64,000 bases of DNA from Agaribacterium sp. ZY112 (GCF_041346925.1 NZ_CP166840.1:310001-374000); one strand, 5' to 3'; shown: positions 27,702 through 39,201, counted from the stretch's first letter. Translations and numbers: made by a program. The notes: generated from the sequence alone by a model not told the origin.

Positions 27702-28547
27702 GTGAAAGCCCAATACGAACACATCGCCGCAGGTCAGCAACAAAGCTTTTACAGCCGAAACTATCAAGCTAAGAGCTTTAATAGCCCCTGGCATTACCAC
27801 CCACAATGGGAACTGACTTACATTAAGAAAGGTGAAGGCCTGTGCTATGTCGGCAATAGCATTAGACCTTTTGCATCAGGGGAGCTGGTCTTAGTTGGTA
27901 GTATGTTGCCTCACTGCTGGAAAAGTGATGAAACGGCGGGCCGAGTTGAGTCTATTTTTGCACAGTGGGATGATGGGCTGCTTGGCAAAGACTGGCTGCA
28001 ACAACCTGAGTTAACACGAATAAACAAGCTGCTTAAAGACAGCGATAGAGGTCTTATTTTCTCTCAAACCCTCAGTGAGGAGCTTGGCCGAAAACTAGAA
28101 ATGCTCTGTTCTCTGCCCCCTTTTGATAGCTTGATAGCCCTACTTCGCATACTTCAAAGCCTAGCCAATAGTGACTACAGCTACCTAAGTGAAGGCCAAA
28201 GCTTAAGTATCAACGCCAATAGCAGCGAACGCATCGAAAAGATTCTGCAATTTGTAGAACAGCACTATCAACAAGACATTCAAATAGAGCAGTTGTGTGA
28301 GCTGTGTAACATGACCCAAAGCTCTTTCGCCCGCTTTTTTAAGCGCAGCTTGGACAAGCCCTTCAGCCACTACCTTAGTGAATACAGAGTCAATCGAGCG
28401 AGCAACCTATTAAAGAGCAGCGAGCTAAGTATTGAAGCCATTGCTTACGACGTGGGCTTTAGGAATATGAGCTACTTTCATAGGCAGTTTAAAAAAACCT
28501 TTAATAGCACTCCGGCAAACTACCGGCGAAGCTTCCAGGCCCTCTAG
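27702..28547 (+). CDS. AraC-family transcriptional regulator with cupin sensor
   Basis: The N-terminal cupin (residues about 25-85, FNSPWHYHPQWELTYIKKGEG) is a sugar-sensing pocket. The C-terminal double helix-turn-helix runs from about residue 185 to 277 (IEQLCELCNMTQSSFARFFKR and SIEAIAYDVGFRNMSYFHRQFKKTF). The GTG start follows AGG eight bases upstream. It is divergent from the kinase-isomerase-aldolase operon and probably its activator, with the dehydrogenase at 14.7 kb as a second target. A TTACC-like or metal-dependent effector cannot be judged from the sequence. Confidence 0.9.
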   Translation: MKAQYEHIAAGQQQSFYSRNYQAKSFNSPWHYHPQWELTYIKKGEGLCYVGNSIRPFASGELVLVGSMLPHCWKSDETAGRVESIFAQWDDGLLGKDWLQQPELTRINKLLKDSDRGLIFSQTLSEELGRKLEMLCSLPPFDSLIALLRILQSLANSDYSYLSEGQSLSINANSSERIEKILQFVEQHYQQDIQIEQLCELCNMTQSSFARFFKRSLDKPFSHYLSEYRVNRASNLLKSSELSIEAIAYDVGFRNMSYFHRQFKKTFNSTPANYRRSFQAL

Positions 28548-28561
28548 AACAGGGCAGCTAA

Positions 28562-28578
28562 GGCTGGTCGCCAGCCTA
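28562..28578 (+). terminator. Weak hairpin after AraC gene
   Basis: AGGCTGG-tcg-CCAGCCT is a perfect 7-bp stem 15 bp after the AraC stop. It has no T tract, so it is only a possible terminator. Confidence 0.35.
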
Positions 28579-28678
28579 GATCCTGCTATAGTTAGCTTAG
28601 GTAAGCCCCACCATTTGAGGCACTTTATTTGTGTGTGCTTTTTCAACACTTACTGCTTGGGTACACAGGACGTCACCG

Positions 28679-29608
28679 ATGAACTCCCGCCCACTGTGGA
28701 TTGCAGTGACGGTACTCATATGCCTATTGTTCAGTTTCAACCAAGTTGACGCACAGCAGAATAAGACCCCCTATCAATCAAAACTGCAGCTCAAGATTGC
28801 CACTAATGTGTCCACCATTGAGCGACACAAAATAAACAACAAGAGGGACTTTTGTAACGAGCTAGCCAAACAGGACAACCTTGATCGAGCAGCTGTCGAG
28901 TTACTGCTAATTTGCATGTCATTAAAGATGGAAGGTGTAGAAGCCGAGCTAGAACTCATTCCGTCCCCCACTTACGGACGTGCGATTCAAATGCTACAAG
29001 ATGGCAAAGCCCATATCGCCGCCCAAAGCCTTTGGGCCTCAGACATTAACCCCGAGTTAATTCACCTAACTGAAGCAACTATTCGGCTTGGTGAGTTTGA
29101 AAAAGGCATATACACCACCAAGAATCACCCCCTACAACAACAAAAAGGCCAGCACTACCCGCTAAATAATTATCTTGGTGTAACCCTTCGCTCATGGCAT
29201 CACGACTGGCGCATATTAAATGAGCTTACGCCAAGTAGCATTTCAACAATACGCTACGACTCCATGATTAAAATGCTGAGTGTTGGCAGGGGAGACTTTA
29301 CCTTGCACGAATTCCCCAACAATGACGAACTTGTTGTACGTTATAGCGGTGTCGATCTCTACCCCCTACAGGGGGTAAAAATTGTTATTCACGATATTCG
29401 CGCATTTGGTATTTCGTTAAAGGCGCCCAGCAGTGAGCGCCTTATCCACATTATGAATAACGGCGTACATAAGATGCGGGAACAAGGCTTAATCAGAGAA
29501 ATTTACGAGAACAATGGTTTTATCAATCAACAAACCAATGGCTGGGCCATTTTAAACCCAATAGAAAAAACAGATAAAAGCCCCAACAAGGCTGGGGCTT
29601 TACAATAA
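28679..29608 (+). CDS. Orphan periplasmic solute-binding-like protein, 309 aa
   Basis: A signal peptide (MNSRPLWIAVTVLICLLFSF...VDA) is followed by a type-2 periplasmic binding fold. Hints include LKIATNVSTIER, LELIPSPTYGRAIQMLQDGKAHIAAQSLW and HEFPNNDELVVRYSG. It has the general shape of family-3 binding proteins. The ATG at 28679 has AGGA eight bases upstream. No transporter genes are adjacent, so it may be a sensor partner or a stand-alone receptor. Its last codons contain a hairpin that doubles as the dapB terminator. Confidence 0.7.
   Translation: MNSRPLWIAVTVLICLLFSFNQVDAQQNKTPYQSKLQLKIATNVSTIERHKINNKRDFCNELAKQDNLDRAAVELLLICMSLKMEGVEAELELIPSPTYGRAIQMLQDGKAHIAAQSLWASDINPELIHLTEATIRLGEFEKGIYTTKNHPLQQQKGQHYPLNNYLGVTLRSWHHDWRILNELTPSSISTIRYDSMIKMLSVGRGDFTLHEFPNNDELVVRYSGVDLYPLQGVKIVIHDIRAFGISLKAPSSERLIHIMNNGVHKMREQGLIREIYENNGFINQQTNGWAILNPIEKTDKSPNKAGALQ
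29578..29602 (-). terminator. dapB terminator inside the neighbouring coding end
   Basis: AGCCCCA / TGGGGCT forms a 7-bp stem lying in the last codons of the binding-protein gene. On the minus strand it is followed by TTTTATCTGTTTTTT. It lies just after the dapB stop (29611) and serves dapB transcripts, while also being compatible with stopping the plus-strand gene. Confidence 0.7.
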
Positions 29609-29610
29609 GG

Positions 29611-30444
<834 letters not shown>

Positions 30445-30502
30445 TTAGATCAATCTTAGGCGTGGATAAGTGCTTCGGAGCAGTACCGGCACAGTTTGTC
30501 TG

Positions 30503-30560
30503 GACACGCCGTGAATACATCCCTATAGGCTCGGCCGCCGCATCCATGCGGCAGACGGTC
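30503..30560 (-). repeat. Intergenic 58-nt repeat, copy A
   Basis: Read on the minus strand, it aligns without gaps over 58 positions to copy B at 30753 (43 identities by eye). It contains the hairpin CGCATGGATGCG and a core ending CACGGCGTGTC. Sequences with an ATGGATG...TTCACGGCGT pattern are familiar as dispersed intergenic elements of marine gammaproteobacteria, which I recall but cannot verify here. Confidence 0.65.
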
Positions 30561-30726
30561 CAGCCCAACTGGCCGGAACCGCTCTTTGTATTTCTCTGCC
30601 AGTTCAAAACACATTGAACAAACAAGGACTTAAATTTGAATGAAGAATAGTAGCGAAATCTCGACGCATCTGCCGAGTCCTCTCTGCCACTTGTGATATG
30701 CAAGTTGGAATTGGCACCTTGTATCG

Positions 30727-30836
30727 GGCGAGTATTCGGTAGTACTTAGCGAGACCATCTGCGCCATGGATGGCGCGGCTGAGCCCCCACGGAAGGGCTC
30801 ACGGCGAGTCTCGAGAAGTACTACCGAATACTCGCC
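30727..30836. repeat. Perfect 21-bp inverted repeat enclosing copy B
   Basis: The left arm at 30727-30747 (core CGAGTATTCGGTAGTACTT) and the right arm at 30816-30836 are exact reverse complements. A further GAGAC/GTCTC pair (30751-30755 and 30808-30812) extends the stem. The whole 110 bp can fold into a long cruciform or RNA hairpin with internal loops. Confidence 0.85.
30753..30810 (+). repeat. Intergenic 58-nt repeat, copy B
   Basis: It has the same length as copy A in opposite orientation. It contains two internal stems, GCGCCAT-gg-ATGGCGC and GAGCCC-ccacggaa-GGGCTC. The first stem differs from copy A at paired positions yet stays base-paired, suggesting conservation of structure. Confidence 0.65.
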
Positions 30837-30851
30837 TGCACCAAAGCCAAA

Positions 30852-31988
30852 TTACAACTTCATATCACCAAAAAAATTCTTCATGCCTTCAAACCAACTA
30901 TGCTGGCGAGGACTGTGTTTTTTACCTTTCATTGAATCACGCAGCTGCTCAACAAGAGAGGTTTGTTCTTTATTGAGATTAACCGGTGTTTCTAATACAA
31001 CACGACACATCAAATCGCCGGTAGCTCCGCCACCGCGAACTGAACCGACGCCCTTGCCACGCAAACGGAACATTTTTCCAGTTTGTGTTTCTGCTGGAAT
31101 ACGCAACTTCACTCGACCATCCAAGGTCGGCACTTCGATCTCACCACCTAAGCAGGCATCAAAGATACTAATGGGCACTTCACAATAAAGGTTCTTACCA
31201 TCGCGCTGGAAAAATTCGTGTTCACGAACATGCATTTGCACATAGAGATCACCGGAAGGGCCACCATCAGCGCCAGCCTCTCCCTCACCAGACAAACGAA
31301 TTCTATCGCCAGTATCAACACCTGGAGGCACTTTAACCGAAAGGGTTTTAGTCTCTTCTACTCGACCTTGACCATGACAACTAGTGCAAGGATCACTAAT
31401 GATGGTGCCTTTACCACGACAGGTAGGGCAAGTTTGTTGAACAGCAAAAAAGCCCTGCTGCATACGCACCTGACCGTGACCACCACACGTTGAACACGTT
31501 GTTGGTTTTGAGCCCGCTTTCGCACCACTGCCGTCACAAGGTTTACAAGCAACCAAGGTAGGCACTTTAATTTTTACGGTTTTACCTTTAACAGCATCTT
31601 CAAGGCTCAATTCAAGGTTGTAACGCAGGTCGGAGCCACGAGCTGGGCCACCACGACCGCCACCGCCGCCGCCACCAAAGATGTCGCCAAATACGTCCCC
31701 AAAGATGTCACCAAAACCACCGGCTCCGCCGCCACCAAAGCCACCACCCATACCAGATTGGCCATCAACACCCGCATGACCATATTGATCGTAGGCGGCT
31801 CGCTTTTGAGAATCCGAAAGAATTTCATAGGCTTCAGAAGCCTCTTTGAATTTTTCCTCCGACTCTTTGTTGTCTGGGTTGCGATCCGGATGATGCTTCA
31901 TCGCCACACGGCGATAAGCCTTTTTAAGATCTTTTTCCGAGACGTCTTTGCTGACGCCGAGTATTTCGTAATAGTCGCGCTTGGACAT
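30852..31988 (-). CDS. dnaJ: Chaperone DnaJ
   Basis: The 378-residue type I J-protein contains a J-domain ([12 protein letters not shown] with HPD in [10 protein letters not shown]) and a glycine-rich linker ([14 protein letters not shown]). The zinc finger has four CxxCxGxG repeats (residues about 140-205: [32 protein letters not shown]). A C-terminal substrate-binding domain follows. It delivers substrates to DnaK and stimulates its ATPase. It lies 143 bp after dnaK, with two hairpins between them. Confidence 0.98.
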   Translation of the reverse strand: MSKRDYYEILGVSKDVSEKDLKKAYRRVAMKHHPDRNPDNKESEEKFKEASEAYEILSDSQKRAAYDQYGHAGVDGQSGMGGGFGGGGAGGFGDIFGDVFGDIFGGGGGGGRGGPARGSDLRYNLELSLEDAVKGKTVKIKVPTLVACKPCDGSGAKAGSKPTTCSTCGGHGQVRMQQGFFAVQQTCPTCRGKGTIISDPCTSCHGQGRVEETKTLSVKVPPGVDTGDRIRLSGEGEAGADGGPSGDLYVQMHVREHEFFQRDGKNLYCEVPISIFDACLGGEIEVPTLDGRVKLRIPAETQTGKMFRLRGKGVGSVRGGGATGDLMCRVVLETPVNLNKEQTSLVEQLRDSMKGKKHSPRQHSWFEGMKNFFGDMKL

Positions 31989-32020
31989 AGGTGCTACAAA
32001 CTTTTCTGTCTATTTCAATT

Positions 32021-32052
32021 ACAACAAACGCGGAGCAAGCCCCGCGTTGTTA
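32021..32052 (-). terminator. dnaK-dnaJ intergenic hairpin
   Basis: AACAACGCGGGGC and GCTCCGCGTTTGTT pair with one mismatch and one bulge in the leader of dnaJ. There is no T tract. It could modulate readthrough or RNA stability between dnaK and dnaJ. Confidence 0.4.
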
Positions 32053-32091
32053 TCTTTATTCCCTGCGCCACTCGGCGCAAAGCTAAAACGC

Positions 32092-32121
32092 AAAAAGCCC
32101 AGACGTTACCGCCTAGGCTTT
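32092..32121 (-). terminator. Terminator after dnaK
   Basis: AAAGCCTAG / CTGGGCTTT forms a 9-bp stem with one wobble. It is followed by TTTTT on the minus strand and located just after the dnaK stop. It probably reduces dnaJ transcription relative to dnaK. Confidence 0.65.
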
Positions 32122-32131
32122 GCTTAACGAC

Positions 32132-34057
<1,926 letters not shown>

Positions 34058-34150
34058 TTTCAATCTCCACTTACTGGGGCAGAGCGCTGCGCGCACTGCT
34101 AAATTCAAATCTGTTCGTTCTCTAATGAGACCGGAGCGTTAAGCTTGGCT

Positions 34151-34181
34151 CATATATAGGATCATTTTTTCTGTTTTCAAG
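34151..34181 (-). promoter_or_regulatory. Sigma-32 heat-shock promoter of dnaK
   Basis: On the minus strand CTTGAAAA (34181-34174) is followed by CCTATATATG (34160-34151), with a 13-bp gap. This resembles the CTTGAAA / CCCCATNT heat-shock consensus. It lies about 95 bp upstream of dnaK, just after the grpE stop. Confidence 0.75.
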
Positions 34182-34198
34182 GGGGCTTTAACAAATGC

Positions 34199-34777
34199 TT
34201 AAGCGTCGGCCTTGCTAACAACAACCATCGCAGGGCGTACTAGACGGCCACTCAGGGTATAACCTTTCTGCACCACATTAAGCACAGTGTTTGGCTCAAC
34301 ATCAGGGCTAGGCACAGCAGAAATTGCTTGATGCAAATTAGGGTCAAACGGCTCGCCCTCCGGTGCAACGGCTTCAACCTTGTGACCTTTTAATGCGTCA
34401 TGGAAGGTTTTTAGCGTTAATTCAACACCTTCATTCAAGGCATTAACATCCGCACCTTCTGTATTTGCGGCTTCGAGTGCACGCTCCAGGTTATCCACCA
34501 CAGGTAACAAGCTGTTCACTAATTTTTCCAATCCAAACTTATGCGCTTTTTCAACGTCCTGCTCTGCACGTCGGCGAACATTTTGAGCTTCAGCTGCGGC
34601 TCGCAAGGCATTTTCCTGCACTTGGGCTAGCTTCTCTTCAAGCTCTGCAATTTTTGCAGCCGCATCATTCTCTGGGCTACTTTCTTCACTAAGGTCAGCT
34701 TCAGCTTGAACTTCAGCTTCTTGCTCTAACTCAACCTGTTCTTCAACAGCGTCGTTTTTTTGATCTTCGCTACTCAC
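34199..34777 (-). CDS. grpE: Nucleotide exchange factor GrpE
   Basis: The 192-residue protein has an acidic N-terminal tail, a long coiled coil (AAKIAELEEKLAQVQENALRA and the RRRAEQDVEKAHKFG motif) and a C-terminal beta-wing (PFDPNLHQAISAVPSP and VLNVVQKGYTLSGRLVRPAMV). It releases ADP from DnaK. The GTG start has GGAG seven bases upstream. It is divergent from recN and has its own sigma-32 promoter. Confidence 0.96.
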   Translation of the reverse strand: MSSEDQKNDAVEEQVELEQEAEVQAEADLSEESSPENDAAAKIAELEEKLAQVQENALRAAAEAQNVRRRAEQDVEKAHKFGLEKLVNSLLPVVDNLERALEAANTEGADVNALNEGVELTLKTFHDALKGHKVEAVAPEGEPFDPNLHQAISAVPSPDVEPNTVLNVVQKGYTLSGRLVRPAMVVVSKADA

Positions 34778-34821
34778 GTACTTACTCCGAACTCATAGCA
34801 GTTTCTTAAGGTCTGGCGCCT

Positions 34822-34849
34822 ATATGGGGGCTTTGATTCACGCTTCAAG
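34822..34849 (-). promoter_or_regulatory. Sigma-32 heat-shock promoter of grpE
   Basis: On the minus strand CTTGAAG (34849-34843) and CCCCATAT (34829-34822) are spaced by 13 bp, a near-perfect match to the heat-shock consensus. It lies about 45 bp upstream of the grpE GTG. Confidence 0.85.
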
Positions 34850-34880
34850 GGTAAAAATTGAAGAAAACTTAAACAGACTA

Positions 34881-34919
34881 TTGGCAAGCCTACAAAAAGT
34901 ACTGTATAAATAAACACAT
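34881..34919 (+). promoter_or_regulatory. recN promoter with overlapping LexA (SOS) box
   Basis: TTGGCA (34881-34886) and TGTATA (34903-34908) form a sigma-70-type promoter with a 16-bp gap. The word TACTGTATAAATAAACACAT (34900-34919) matches the LexA consensus TACTGT-N8-ACAGTA in its left half and ACA core. recN is a classic SOS gene, which supports the call. Confidence 0.7.
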
Positions 34920-34945
34920 CTGTTCGCACATACAGGGAATTTGAC

Positions 34946-36607
34946 ATGCTCACCCACCTACAAATCAGCAACTTCACACTTGTCGAACAACTCGAGCTTG
35001 AACTAAAGCGCGGGCTAAGTGCTCTGACTGGTGAAACCGGCGCAGGTAAAAGCATCTTGCTCGATGCCCTAGGTTTGGTGGCCGGTGACAGAGCCGATGC
35101 CGACAAGGTACGTCATGGTGCCGAGCGGGCAGACATTCAAGCGAGCTTCAACGTAAGCAAGCTGCCTTTTATTGGTAAGTGGCTAAGCGAGCAAGAGCTA
35201 GGCAATGAGGACGAGTGCTTGCTGCGCCGAGTAGTCACTCGCGAAGGTCGCTCTCGCGCATTTATAAACGGCCAAAGCGTCACCCTTCAACAACTTAAAC
35301 TGCTAGGTGACATGCTAGTCGATATTCACAGCCAGCATGAACATCAAAGCCTGCTAAAAAATACAACTCAGCAGCGCCTGCTTGACGCTTTTGGCCAGCA
35401 GCGAAGCTTGGTAAAAGAAGTGAAACGCGCCTATTTCCACTGGCATAGCTGTAAAGAGCAATTAGAACACTTACAAAGCCAAAGCGATGAGATTGATGCT
35501 CGCTTCCAATTGCTTAGCTACCAAGTTGAAGAACTCGATCAACTCGCCCTTGGTGAAAACGAACTCAATGAACTAGAACAAGAGCAACGCCAACTTGCCA
35601 ACCTAGAGTCCATTCAGCAGAGCTGCCAATACCTTAATGAACTCTGTAATGATGATGAGAACGGCTTACTTGCTAAGCTACATAGCGCCTTGAGGGTACT
35701 CACTGAGCTACCAAAAAAAAGTGAGCACTTACTTAACTCGCAATCTTTACTGGAACAAGCCCTGATCAACAGCCAAGAGGCCCAAGCAGACATTGAGCGC
35801 GAACAATTTAGCAATGAGCTAGACCCAGCACGGCTACCTGAGATTGAGCAGCGCTTAAGCAGCATCTACGATGTCGCCCGCAAACATAAAGTTTTGCCCG
35901 AAGAACTCAGTGCCTTACACCAGCAACTCAGTGCTGAGCTACTGAAGCTGCAAAGTGGGGACGAACAAATTGAAGCCCTTGAAAAGGCCTTGCGTGAACA
36001 CTTAGAAAACTACCAAAAACTAGCAGATAAACTCAGCCGTAAACGCCAAAGCGCTGTCACGAAATTAAACCGCGCCGTCAATGGCAAGCTCGCCCAGCTC
36101 GCCATGGGCCACGCCGATTTTGTTGTGGAACTTGTTGAACTCGATGAAAAGCCACACTGCAATGGCAATGAACAGGTTCATTTCTTAATTTCCACCACCC
36201 CCGGCCAAGCCCCTAAAGCGCTTAGTAAAATTGCCTCTGGTGGAGAATTAAGCCGAATCAGTTTGGCAATTCAAGTAGTCACCGCTCAAACCTCCACCAT
36301 CCCCACCTTGGTCTTTGATGAAGTTGATGTCGGCATAGGCGGGACAACAGGAGATATCGTCGGCAACCTCTTACGCGAGTTAGGCGAGCAAGGCCAAGTG
36401 CTATGTGTGACCCATCTGGCCCAAGTAGCCAGTAAAGCCCATCAACATTTACGAGTTGAGAAAACCATAGCCAAAGACTCGGTGAACTCCTCTTTAAACC
36501 AACTCAATAACGATGAAAAAGTCGTTGAGATAGCTCGCATGATGGGTGGCGATGTTGCGTCGGAGCAAAGCCTCGCTCACGCAATGGCCATGTTAAAAAG
36601 CGCCTAG
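34946..36607 (+). CDS. recN: DNA repair protein RecN
   Basis: The 553-residue SMC-like ATPase begins MLTHLQISNFTLVEQLELEL and has Walker A GETGAGKSILLDALG (residues about 31-45). A central coiled coil contains many Glu/Gln/Leu heptads. The C-terminal half has the signature KIASGGELSRISLAIQVV and Walker B LVFDEVDVGIGGTTGDIVG. It works in recombinational repair of double-strand breaks. It is divergent from grpE, as in Pseudomonas. Confidence 0.97.
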   Translation: MLTHLQISNFTLVEQLELELKRGLSALTGETGAGKSILLDALGLVAGDRADADKVRHGAERADIQASFNVSKLPFIGKWLSEQELGNEDECLLRRVVTREGRSRAFINGQSVTLQQLKLLGDMLVDIHSQHEHQSLLKNTTQQRLLDAFGQQRSLVKEVKRAYFHWHSCKEQLEHLQSQSDEIDARFQLLSYQVEELDQLALGENELNELEQEQRQLANLESIQQSCQYLNELCNDDENGLLAKLHSALRVLTELPKKSEHLLNSQSLLEQALINSQEAQADIEREQFSNELDPARLPEIEQRLSSIYDVARKHKVLPEELSALHQQLSAELLKLQSGDEQIEALEKALREHLENYQKLADKLSRKRQSAVTKLNRAVNGKLAQLAMGHADFVVELVELDEKPHCNGNEQVHFLISTTPGQAPKALSKIASGGELSRISLAIQVVTAQTSTIPTLVFDEVDVGIGGTTGDIVGNLLRELGEQGQVLCVTHLAQVASKAHQHLRVEKTIAKDSVNSSLNQLNNDEKVVEIARMMGGDVASEQSLAHAMAMLKSA

Positions 36608-36669
36608 CGGCTACTAGGCTATTTGTCAGCAGGATTTAGAGACAAGCAACGAGATTAAGTAGCAGAAAC

Positions 36670-36696
36670 ACTGGCAGCGGTAAATCTTCTGCCAGT
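36670..36696. terminator. Hairpin between recN and binding-protein gene
   Basis: ACTGGCAG / CTGCCAGT forms a perfect 8-bp stem between converging stops. No strong T tract is present, so it is a weak bidirectional terminator candidate. Confidence 0.5.
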
Positions 36697-36701
36697 CCAT
36701 A

Positions 36702-38012
36702 TTATTTATCCGTCTCAATAAACACTTTTTGGCGCAAAGCCTCCAGCTGTGCTGTCGTACGATGAATATCTCGATGCTCTAAAAAGCTCACCAATATGGC
36801 TGGCACCTCTTTAGCAAAAGCGTACTCCGTATCCCGATCTAAGTACTGAATACCTCCCGCTGAATCTCGAATAGCATCCTGCATTGCTTGTGTGCGGCTA
36901 TCACCATAGGTTTTGCCCTTAATATGAGCAGGAGGCCTAAAAATACTTTTATTAAATTCACTCTGAAAGTCGGCACTCGCTATATAGAGCAGTAATGTGT
37001 CTAACTCAGGGCTTGGCTCGACATAAGCGGGTACAAAAAACACATTAACAGGCGCGACAGTATAACGAGGAATGCCCTCAACAATCGATGGAAAGGGCAT
37101 TAAGCGCAGCCCCTGCCGACGCTCTTGAGCTGTTCCCTGTGGTACCCCATCAATCAAACTCATGGCCGAAAGGCCATGATAAATTCTAGGGAAGCTTTGC
37201 CATAAATTATAAGAGCCGTGGTTGGCGTTAAAACAATCCGACTCTAATAACTGCTTCCAATATGAGAGAGCGGTATGAACACGCACATCGGTATAAGCAA
37301 TTTTACCGGCCAATAAACCCCTGTAAAAATCCAAGCCGTTGACCCGAAGGTTAAAATAATCAAACCAGCCATGCGTGGCCCACGCCGTTTGTGAACCAAA
37401 GGTAAACAGATCAATGCCCTGCTCGCGCAAACTCGTGCAGCCATACATAAGCTCGACCCAGTTTGTAGGCAAGTCCAAGCCCATCGCCTTAATACTCGGC
37501 TCATGGTAATACAAAGCCCAAAAGTAGTAAGTAATGGGTATCGCTAGCATTCTGCCCTTATGCATGGATGCTTGACGAAGGGCAAGCGGGAAGTCTTTAT
37601 GTAAATTATTTTTAGACCAGAAGGCGCTTAAATCAGTGACTTTGCCTTTACGATCAAACTGGTTTAAACGCTGGCCCCCGTACCAATATATTAAATCAGG
37701 TCCACTACCTGAGCGAATCCAGTACTCAACCTTGTCGTTGTATTCCCCGATGCCGCGTGTCGCCATTAAGTGCACATCTATATTCGGGTTTTTCTGTTCA
37801 AACTCTTTAACTAATCGCCGCAAGTGCCCACGATGAGTACCACCATCGGCATAAATAGCAACTTTAAGTACCTTAGGCTTATTAATCGTTTTTTCGGCAT
37901 CGACCGCAGTAGAATTCCCTGCAGCCAAAACCACAGACGGAACAACTATTAAAAAACACACAGCCACGCAGATACAGCGCCCAATTACGCTGCGCTTAAA
38001 CCGCTGGAACAT
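36702..38012 (-). CDS. ABC-type extracellular sugar-binding protein (orphan)
   Basis: A signal peptide (to about residue 30, SVVLAA) is followed by a family-1 extracellular solute-binding fold (LKVAIYADGGTHRGHLRRLVKEFEQKNPNIDVHLM and GSGPDLIYWYGGQRLNQFDRKGKVTDLSAF). Such proteins feed oligosaccharides to ABC importers, but no permease or ATPase gene is nearby. It may work with a distant importer or with a signalling partner. There is no obvious ribosome binding site upstream of the ATG. Its 3' end converges with recN. Confidence 0.82.
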   Translation of the reverse strand: MFQRFKRSVIGRCICVAVCFLIVVPSVVLAAGNSTAVDAEKTINKPKVLKVAIYADGGTHRGHLRRLVKEFEQKNPNIDVHLMATRGIGEYNDKVEYWIRSGSGPDLIYWYGGQRLNQFDRKGKVTDLSAFWSKNNLHKDFPLALRQASMHKGRMLAIPITYYFWALYYHEPSIKAMGLDLPTNWVELMYGCTSLREQGIDLFTFGSQTAWATHGWFDYFNLRVNGLDFYRGLLAGKIAYTDVRVHTALSYWKQLLESDCFNANHGSYNLWQSFPRIYHGLSAMSLIDGVPQGTAQERRQGLRLMPFPSIVEGIPRYTVAPVNVFFVPAYVEPSPELDTLLLYIASADFQSEFNKSIFRPPAHIKGKTYGDSRTQAMQDAIRDSAGGIQYLDRDTEYAFAKEVPAILVSFLEHRDIHRTTAQLEALRQKVFIETDK

Positions 38013-38130
38013 TTCTATATCGGCAAGGAGGTTAACGTCAAGATCCTATCTAGTAAGGTAATCTACGTTTCAGTATAGGTAGTACTAACAATAGTGCTTA
38101 AGACAAGCATGGCACTTAAGAGCACGAACA

Positions 38131-39201
38131 GTGATAATGTTGAACAGCCTAAGCGAGATGGAAAAACACGTGTCCAACATTGAGATCCAAACACCAGCAG
38201 AGGAAAACACCTCAGCCCATGCCAGACCTCCTTTTGATGGGCTCAGTATCGACAAAGTTATCGATTCGGTTGAAAGTCTGGGCTACTTAAGCGACTTGCG
38301 TGTTTTCCCGTTAAACAGCTACGAAAATCGTGTTTACCAAGTGGGTATTGAAGACGAGCAACCTCTAATCGCCAAGTTCTACAGGCCCGAGCGCTGGAGC
38401 GATGAGCAAATTCTCGAAGAACACCAGTTCAGCCTTGAATTGCACGAAGCTGAAATCCCCGTCATTCCCCCAGTAATACACGACGACCAAAGCTTGTTTC
38501 ACTACGGAGGCTATCGTTTCTCTTTAGCTGAGCGCAAAGGCGGCCACGCCCCTGAACTCGATAATCTCGACACGCTCTATACATTGGGCCAGCATCTCGG
38601 CCGGATCCATGCCATTGGCGCCGCCAGTGCAATGCAATGTCGGCCTGAGCTAACCCTTGAGAGCTTCGCCAGCAATAGCCGCGAGTTTCTATTAAATTCA
38701 GATATGCTACCTAGCAGCTTAAGAGCCGCCTATGAAGCTATTAGCGAACAGCTTATAGAAAAACTCTCTGAGCAATTTAGCCAGCACGATTACCAGCGTA
38801 TTCGCCTACATGGCGACTGTCACCCGGGTAACATTATTAGCCGGCCGGACTCTCTCTATATTGTCGATCTCGATGACTGCCGCTCCGGCCCCGCCATTCA
38901 AGATTTATGGATGCTACTCAATGGCGAGCGCGAAGAAAAAACACGCCAGTTTATTGAGCTCTTAGAAGGTTACGAAGAGTTTCACGAATTCAATCGCGCA
39001 GAGCTTCGTTTAATCGAGCCCTTAAGAACCCTGCGTTTAATGCACTACGCCGCATGGCTCGCAAAACGCTGGTACGACCCAGCCTTTCCTCAAGCCTTCC
39101 CCTGGTTTAATACCGAGCGCTACTGGGCCGAGCATATTAATGAACTTAAAGAACAACACTTTGCTCTCGACGAGGAACCACTAAAACTACAGAGCTACTA
39201 A
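38131..39201 (+). CDS. srkA: Stress response kinase SrkA-like protein
   Basis: The 356-residue protein has the aminoglycoside-phosphotransferase-like fold of the SrkA/YihE family. It shows NSYENRVYQVGIEDEQPLIAKFYRPERW, the catalytic loop RLHGDCHPGNIISR and the metal motif YIVDLDDCRSGPAIQD. The family phosphorylates Ser/Thr on proteins and protects against stress-induced death. The start is uncertain: GTG at 38131 has AAGAG eight bases upstream, and ATG codons at 38137 and 38158 are alternatives. It is divergent from the sugar-binding protein gene. Confidence 0.88.
   Translation: MIMLNSLSEMEKHVSNIEIQTPAEENTSAHARPPFDGLSIDKVIDSVESLGYLSDLRVFPLNSYENRVYQVGIEDEQPLIAKFYRPERWSDEQILEEHQFSLELHEAEIPVIPPVIHDDQSLFHYGGYRFSLAERKGGHAPELDNLDTLYTLGQHLGRIHAIGAASAMQCRPELTLESFASNSREFLLNSDMLPSSLRAAYEAISEQLIEKLSEQFSQHDYQRIRLHGDCHPGNIISRPDSLYIVDLDDCRSGPAIQDLWMLLNGEREEKTRQFIELLEGYEEFHEFNRAELRLIEPLRTLRLMHYAAWLAKRWYDPAFPQAFPWFNTERYWAEHINELKEQHFALDEEPLKLQSY

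Noticed and set aside
11462..29608. Accessory block 1 as a prophage or integrative element
   Set aside because: No integrase, transposase, phage gene, tRNA or obvious attachment repeat is visible, and base composition looks like the neighbours by eye.
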